Source: Candidatus Iainarchaeum sp. (GTDB taxonomy: Archaea > B1Sed10-29). From it: 7,770 nucleotides of DNA. Location of the stretch: positions 1 through 7,770 of the forward strand of contig PWFL01000013.1 of the NCBI GenBank assembly GCA_003553825.1, in the 5' to 3' direction. A model generated the notes under the pieces. The model had not been told where the DNA came from and did not search any database. It saw only the letters and a program-made list of their open reading frames with translations. The position numbers were made by a program, and so were the translations under genes. Position 1 is the stretch's first letter. The number at the start of each line of letters is the position of its first letter. Shown here one piece after another: positions 4,994 to 7,770 of this stretch.

Positions 4994-5003
4994 ATATATA
5001 AAA
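4994..5003 (-). promoter_or_regulatory. TATA box for the 236-aa hypothetical gene
   Basis: Read on the minus strand the site is TTTTATATAT, just after the pyrG stop. A start about 25 nt downstream (near 4972) gives a leader of some 45 nt carrying ggtga before the ATG at 4927. The gene can therefore be expressed apart from pyrG. Confidence 0.5.
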
Positions 5004-5020
5004 CTATCTTTCGTTCGAAT

Positions 5021-6637
5021 CTACTCTTCACGTCTTTTTTTACCTTGTTCTACAAGGCCTTTGAACAGTGGATGCGGTTCTTCCGGTCTTGATTTAAACT
5101 CTGGATGGGCTTGTGTGGCTATGAAGTAAGGATGGTCTTTTCTTTCTATAAATTCCACTAATTTCCCATCAGGAGATTTACCTGAGAGAACTAGTGATTC
5201 TTTTTCTAGTTTTTCATGGTATTTCGGATTCACTTCGTATCTGTGTCTATGTCTTTCTTTTATCTTTTCTTTTCCGTACAGTTCTCGTGTTTTTGTTCCT
5301 TCTTTAAGCACTGCTGAGTAGGCTCCGAGTCTCATTGTATTTCCTTTTTTCTCTATTTCTCTTTGTTCTTCCAATAGATCTATGACTGGATGTGGTGTTT
5401 CTTCATTTATCTCTGTTGAATGTGCTTTTTTCAATCCTACTTGGTTTCTCGCGTGCTCCACTATTGCTAGTTGAAGGCCCAGGCAGAGTCCTAGGAAAGG
5501 TATGTTATCTTCTCTACATTTTTTTATTGTCTCTATCTTACCTTCTATGCCTGAAGTTCCGAATCCTCCTGGTATTATAACCGCGTCCATTTTCTCAACT
5601 TCTTTCTTTGCTTTTTCCGGGTTAGTTGAATCTATCCATTCTATACTGTAATTCGTTTCCAGTTCTCCTGCGGCGTGTTTTATTGCTTCTGTTATTGATA
5701 TGTAAGAGTCTCTTACGCTGAAGTCCCCTGATGATATGTATTTTCCTACTAGAGCTATTTTAACTTCTTCTTGTTTTCTCTTAGCTCTCTCCATTTTTTG
5801 AACCATTTCTCTCCATGTTTGGAACCCGTTTTCTTCTGGCTCTACATCCGCTTGGTTCAGTATTTTTTTACCGAGTTCCTGTTGCTTGAATTTTCCTGGA
5901 ATCTTGTAGATGTTGTCCACATTGGGTGCGGAGATTATTTTATTTGGTTCAGCATCGCAGAATAGAGCTATTTTTTCTTTTCTTGGTTTATCTAGTGGTT
6001 GTTCGCTTCTTCCTATTATAAAATCGGGTATGATCCCTTGTGCTCTTAGTTCTTTCACGCTGTGTTGGGTTGGTTTTGTTTTTTGTTCTCCTATTGCTTT
6101 TAATATGGGTAGATAGGTTACGTGTACGTAGATAACGTCTTTAGGGTTATTTTCCAGCCTCATTTGTCTTGCTGCTTCTAGGAATGGTATATTTTCGTAG
6201 TCTCCGACTGTTCCTCCTATTTCTATGACTAGGAAATCTTCTTTTTCACCTGTTTCCTCTATGTAATTAATTATTTCGTTGGTCAGGTGAGGTATTATTT
6301 GAACTGTTTTTCCCAAGAAGTCCCCTCTTCTTTCTTTTTTTATTAGTTTTTGGTAGATTTTACCTGTTGTTAGGTTGTGTTGTTTTTTGTGGTCCTTGTT
6401 GAGAAATCTCTCGTAGTTACCTAGATCCTGGTCTATCTCTCCTCCGTCTTCCGTTACGAATACTTCTCCGTGTTCAGTTGGACGCATTGTACCGGCGTCC
6501 ACGTTCACGTATGGATCTATCTTCAGACAGGATACGCTGTATCCTCTGTCTTGTATTAATCTTGCCACGCTACTTGCTGTAACTCCTTTTCCAAGACCTG
6601 ACATTACTCCTCCTGTGATGAATATATATTTGGTCAA
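5021..6637 (-). CDS. pyrG: CTP synthase (glutamine-hydrolysing)
   Basis: This cytoplasmic enzyme makes CTP from UTP, ATP and glutamine, the last step of de novo pyrimidine nucleotide synthesis. The 538-aa product is full length. The N-terminal synthetase domain (1 to about 270) has the P-loop GGVMSGLGKGVTAS (9-22), KIDPYVNVDAGTM (39-51), DGGEIDQDLGNYERF (64-78) and IEIGGTVGD (138-146). The glutamine amidotransferase domain (about 290-538) has an oxyanion strand PGGFGTSG (356-363) and a complete triad: C385 in FLGLCLGLQ, with H511 and E513 in QAHPEF. The start codon is TTG at 6637, chosen because ggagagg lies just upstream and residues MTKYIFITGG begin the family fold. A 6-codon mini-ORF ends one base before it. 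Confidence 0.97.
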   Translation of the reverse strand: MTKYIFITGGVMSGLGKGVTASSVARLIQDRGYSVSCLKIDPYVNVDAGTMRPTEHGEVFVTEDGGEIDQDLGNYERFLNKDHKKQHNLTTGKIYQKLIKKERRGDFLGKTVQIIPHLTNEIINYIEETGEKEDFLVIEIGGTVGDYENIPFLEAARQMRLENNPKDVIYVHVTYLPILKAIGEQKTKPTQHSVKELRAQGIIPDFIIGRSEQPLDKPRKEKIALFCDAEPNKIISAPNVDNIYKIPGKFKQQELGKKILNQADVEPEENGFQTWREMVQKMERAKRKQEEVKIALVGKYISSGDFSVRDSYISITEAIKHAAGELETNYSIEWIDSTNPEKAKKEVEKMDAVIIPGGFGTSGIEGKIETIKKCREDNIPFLGLCLGLQLAIVEHARNQVGLKKAHSTEINEETPHPVIDLLEEQREIEKKGNTMRLGAYSAVLKEGTKTRELYGKEKIKERHRHRYEVNPKYHEKLEKESLVLSGKSPDGKLVEFIERKDHPYFIATQAHPEFKSRPEEPHPLFKGLVEQGKKRREE

Positions 6638-6638
6638 C

Positions 6639-6659
6639 TTAGGTCCTCTCCTTTTTCAT
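6639..6659 (-). promoter_or_regulatory. Leader mini-ORF ahead of pyrG (6 codons)
   Basis: On the minus strand ATG at 6659 opens MKKERT, ending at TAA 6641-6639, one base before the pyrG TTG start. Its codons AAG GAG AGG are also the pyrG ribosome binding site. Given the TATA box at 6699-6691, the transcript probably starts near 6670, so this ATG is only about 10 nt from the 5' end and could be read by a near-leaderless mode. Ribosomes ending here could restart at the weak TTG. Translation is inferred. Confidence 0.35.
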
Positions 6660-6690
6660 GTTTCAAACAGAGTATGAAAAAGACTTGATT

Positions 6691-6699
6691 TTATTTAAG
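6691..6699 (-). promoter_or_regulatory. TATA box for pyrG
   Basis: Minus-strand CTTAAATAA about 55 nt before the TTG start. The predicted transcript start near 6670 leaves a leader of roughly 33 nt that is mostly the 6-codon mini-ORF. It is part of the divergent promoter region shared with the DUF5679 gene. Confidence 0.55.
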
Positions 6700-6732
6700 A
6701 TTTCGGATTTAGGGGTATCTGGGAGTAAGGTT

Positions 6733-6740
6733 TTTATATT
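6733..6740 (+). promoter_or_regulatory. TATA box for the DUF5679 gene
   Basis: TTTATATT inside tttttatatt lies 34-41 nt before the ATG at 6774. A start near 6758-6762 leaves a very short leader that holds the strong ribosome site ggaggtg (6761-6767), 6 nt before the ATG. It diverges from the pyrG promoter about 35 bp away. Confidence 0.5.
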
Positions 6741-6773
6741 AGGGGTCTCTATTCAAGGGTGGAGGTGGAATAT

Positions 6774-6911
6774 ATGACTGAAGCTTACTGTGTAAAATGT
6801 AGAGAAAAAGTAGAAATGAAGGATGAGAAAAAGACCACTACCAAAAACGGTAGAGACATGTTAAAGGGTGAATGCCCTGAATGCGGTACAACCGTTAATA
6901 AATTCATTTAA
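6774..6911 (+). CDS. DUF5679 small zinc-ribbon protein
   Basis: This 45-aa protein begins MTEAYCVKCREKVEM and ends ECPECGTTVNKFI, the pattern of the small DUF5679 family found across archaea and some bacteria. Two CxxC pairs (C6/C9 and C34/C37) should bind one zinc ion. Between them lies KKTTTKNGRDMLKG (19-32), the family's 'T-x-K-N-G-R' turn. The function of the family is not established; compact zinc ribbons of this kind often contact nucleic acid or protein. The start is supported by a strong ggaggtg site 6 nt upstream and its own TATA box. It is monocistronic, divergent from pyrG, and followed by a T-run and a long non-coding gap. Confidence 0.88.
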   Translation: MTEAYCVKCREKVEMKDEKKTTTKNGRDMLKGECPECGTTVNKFI

Positions 6912-6916
6912 AGCCC

Positions 6917-6931
6917 TTTCTTAGATTTTTT
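6917..6931 (+). terminator. T-rich terminator after the DUF5679 gene
   Basis: The stretch tttcttagatttttt, ending in six T residues (6926-6931), starts 6 nt after the stop codon. T-rich tracts are enough for intrinsic termination by archaeal RNA polymerase. A weak ACTTC/GAAGT pairing (6932-6936 with 6950-6955 region) lies just downstream. Confidence 0.4.
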
Positions 6932-7117
6932 ACTTCGAACTAGGGCCAATGAAGTCGAAAACAATGTGTATTGAACTAAGGTAAAATCTCGATGGATGGA
7001 ACTAGTTCTCATTCTCTCTATTTTTTCATGAGTTTTTCAAAATTCTGCTAATAGTTATTTACAGTTCTTTTAGATCTTTTAAGCGTCTATACATATGGCT
7101 AGAGGTGAGTAAATATA
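6932..7117. other. Non-coding gap, AT-rich
   Basis: No coding frame of useful length on either strand, only frames of about 12 codons or fewer. The hexamer GAACTA occurs three times (6937-6942, 6973-6978, 6999-7004), the last inside a perfect 10-bp palindrome GAACTAGTTC (6999-7008). A TATA-like ctatacata at about 7087-7095 could drive plus-strand transcription of the RNA candidate that starts near 7118. Confidence 0.5.
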
Positions 7118-7183
7118 GGGAGGACGGTGCCGCTCCGTCCTCCTGAACAAACGGTGACGCGTTGGAGAAAGGGTCTGTCCGCT
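7118..7183. ncRNA. GC-rich two-hairpin RNA candidate (unrecognised)
   Basis: A GC-rich island stands out in an AT-rich gap. Hairpin one is a 10-bp stem, GGGAGGACGG (7118-7127) with CCGTCCTCCT (7135-7144), one G-U pair, loop TGCCGCT. Hairpin two is GCG/CGC (7159-7161, 7180-7182) continued by GGAGA with TCT-g-TC, loop AAGGG. A 14-nt linker holds GAACAAACGGTGAC. The strand is unsettled: a good TATA (CTTAAATAA) lies on the minus strand at 7212-7204, giving a start near 7183 with the strong hairpin at the 3' end before TATATTTA; a weaker plus-strand TATA (7087-7095) would start near 7118. It could also be a 3' element of the minus-strand membrane gene. Confidence 0.45.
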
Positions 7184-7203
7184 ATAATATATGGGACTAA
7201 TGA

Positions 7204-7213
7204 TTATTTAAGG
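7204..7213 (-). promoter_or_regulatory. TATA box pointing into the two-hairpin RNA
   Basis: The minus-strand sequence ACCCTTAAATAATC has a CTTAAATAA core like that of pyrG. It is downstream of the membrane gene's stop, so it does not serve that gene. The expected start about 25 nt away falls at the right edge of the GC-rich island (about 7183), which favours minus-strand transcription of the RNA candidate. Confidence 0.4.
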
Positions 7214-7239
7214 GTTTGGTTTTTTCATCTATTGAAACA

Positions 7240-7722
7240 TTAGATTGCTGGGAGTAAGAAGTCTCCAACAGCCGCTATTGCCAGTCCTATTGCTAGTATA
7301 ATCATTGATATCTTCAGAGAATCGAAGAAATTGCCTTTTCCCGACATGTCTCGAAGTAGAGAATCTCCAAGCATTATTCCTGAGTAACCAACTACGAGTG
7401 AAGATATTATGAGAATTATTGGTTCTGCCTGTCCTAGTCCTCCTGTTTCAAGCACCAGTACTCTAGTATAATCCCCGGCTATGAACATTATTACTGGGGT
7501 TAGGTAACCGAAGAACAGGAATCCCACTGTGAATATTAATAGAGCTACTAGCAGTATTGGGGTTCCTGTTGAGAATATTATTGGCTCCGTGTCTCCTATG
7601 TATTGTTTCAGGATGGTTCCTAGGAGGAACATGATAAAGCTTATTAGAAATACTCCTAGTACTCTTCCTTTGAATGTTAATTCGTAGATCTTTGATAGTG
7701 TTGCTGATAGTTTTGAACTCAT
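7240..7722 (-). CDS. Multi-pass membrane protein (SpoIIM/DUF95-like, tentative)
   Basis: This 160-aa hydrophobic protein has at least four membrane segments: about 20-41 (VLGVFLISFIMFLLGTIL), 55-82 (probably one long or two short helices, with FFGYLTP), 101-120 (PIILIISSLVVGYSGIMLG) and 136-158 (LKISMIILAIGLAIAAVGDF). The N-terminal 19 residues are short, mixed and likely cytoplasmic. The last two segments, with GIMLGDSLLRD between helices and an AAVGDFLLP end, recall the SpoIIM/DUF95 membrane family, but the match is loose and the function unknown. The start at ATG 7722 is supported by aaggt 7 nt upstream and a TATA box at 7770-7761. It stands alone, with non-coding DNA downstream. Confidence 0.8.
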   Translation of the reverse strand: MSSKLSATLSKIYELTFKGRVLGVFLISFIMFLLGTILKQYIGDTEPIIFSTGTPILLVALLIFTVGFLFFGYLTPVIMFIAGDYTRVLVLETGGLGQAEPIILIISSLVVGYSGIMLGDSLLRDMSGKGNFFDSLKISMIILAIGLAIAAVGDFLLPAI

Positions 7723-7760
7723 TTTTTTGACCTTGCTTTTGTAGGTATTAAGGACTTAGT

Positions 7761-7770
7761 CTTTAAATAA
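7761..7770 (-). promoter_or_regulatory. TATA box for the membrane protein gene
   Basis: Minus-strand TTATTTAAAG ends the window. A start about 25 nt downstream (near 7740) gives a leader of some 18 nt containing aaggt before the ATG at 7722. Upstream context is outside the window, so the match could also belong to a plus-strand promoter (CTTTAAATAA). Confidence 0.5.

Noticed and set aside
7118..7183. Box C/D or H/ACA guide RNA
   Set aside because: No proper RUGAUGA/CUGA pairs are present, hairpin one has no internal guide pocket, and the ACA at 7147 is only 2 nt from the stem.

Overview
The window comes from an archaeon, most likely a small-genome DPANN-type lineage. The evidence is an exosome–ribosome–RNA polymerase–prefoldin gene cluster found only in Archaea, TTTAAATA/CTTAAATA-type TATA boxes about 25 nt ahead of expected transcript starts, strong Shine–Dalgarno sites, a COG1709-like archaeal HTH regulator and paired PRC-barrel proteins. 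A nanohaloarchaeal or related placement is a guess from protein style only. Coding strands are A-rich and T-poor in both orientations, which creates many long false ORFs in other frames.

Layout. Positions 1-2486 (+) hold a compact operon: the end of an upstream gene, rrp41, rrp42, eL43 (L37Ae), rpoP (43 codons) and the prefoldin beta subunit. Rrp41 and Rrp42 form the 3'-5' RNA degrading ring of the archaeal exosome; the rest serve translation, transcription and folding, so the operon is an information-processing block. A hairpin (2510-2529) and a new promoter then separate two tandem PRC-barrel genes (2594-3078). A 447-nt non-coding gap (3079-3525) follows, with a TATA box, a compact three-way-junction RNA candidate (3284-3346) and a 32-nt pyrimidine tract that is a canonical G-quadruplex motif on the other strand. 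Next is a probably leaderless XRE-type regulator (3526-4215), facing tail to tail, with one spacer base, an unrecognised 236-aa gene on the minus strand (4217-4927). CTP synthase pyrG (minus, TTG start) lies upstream of that gene and diverges from a 45-aa DUF5679 zinc-binding protein (6774-6911). A second non-coding gap (6912-7239) contains a GC-rich two-hairpin RNA candidate (7118-7183). The window ends with a minus-strand multi-pass membrane protein (7240-7722).

The most unusual signal is a repeated gene-start arrangement. rrp41, rrp42 and pyrG are each preceded by a tiny ORF (12, 13 and 6 codons) whose TAA stop lies exactly one base before the true start (TAA-N-ATG or TAA-N-TTG). The rrp41 and rrp42 mini-ORFs also resemble each other in sequence, and the rrp42 one starts inside the rrp41 stop codon (ATGA). 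This suggests termination–reinitiation coupling of the two exosome ring subunits. The rrp41 leader also lies in a 40-bp-period tandem duplication. The two structured RNA candidates are the other undescribed items.
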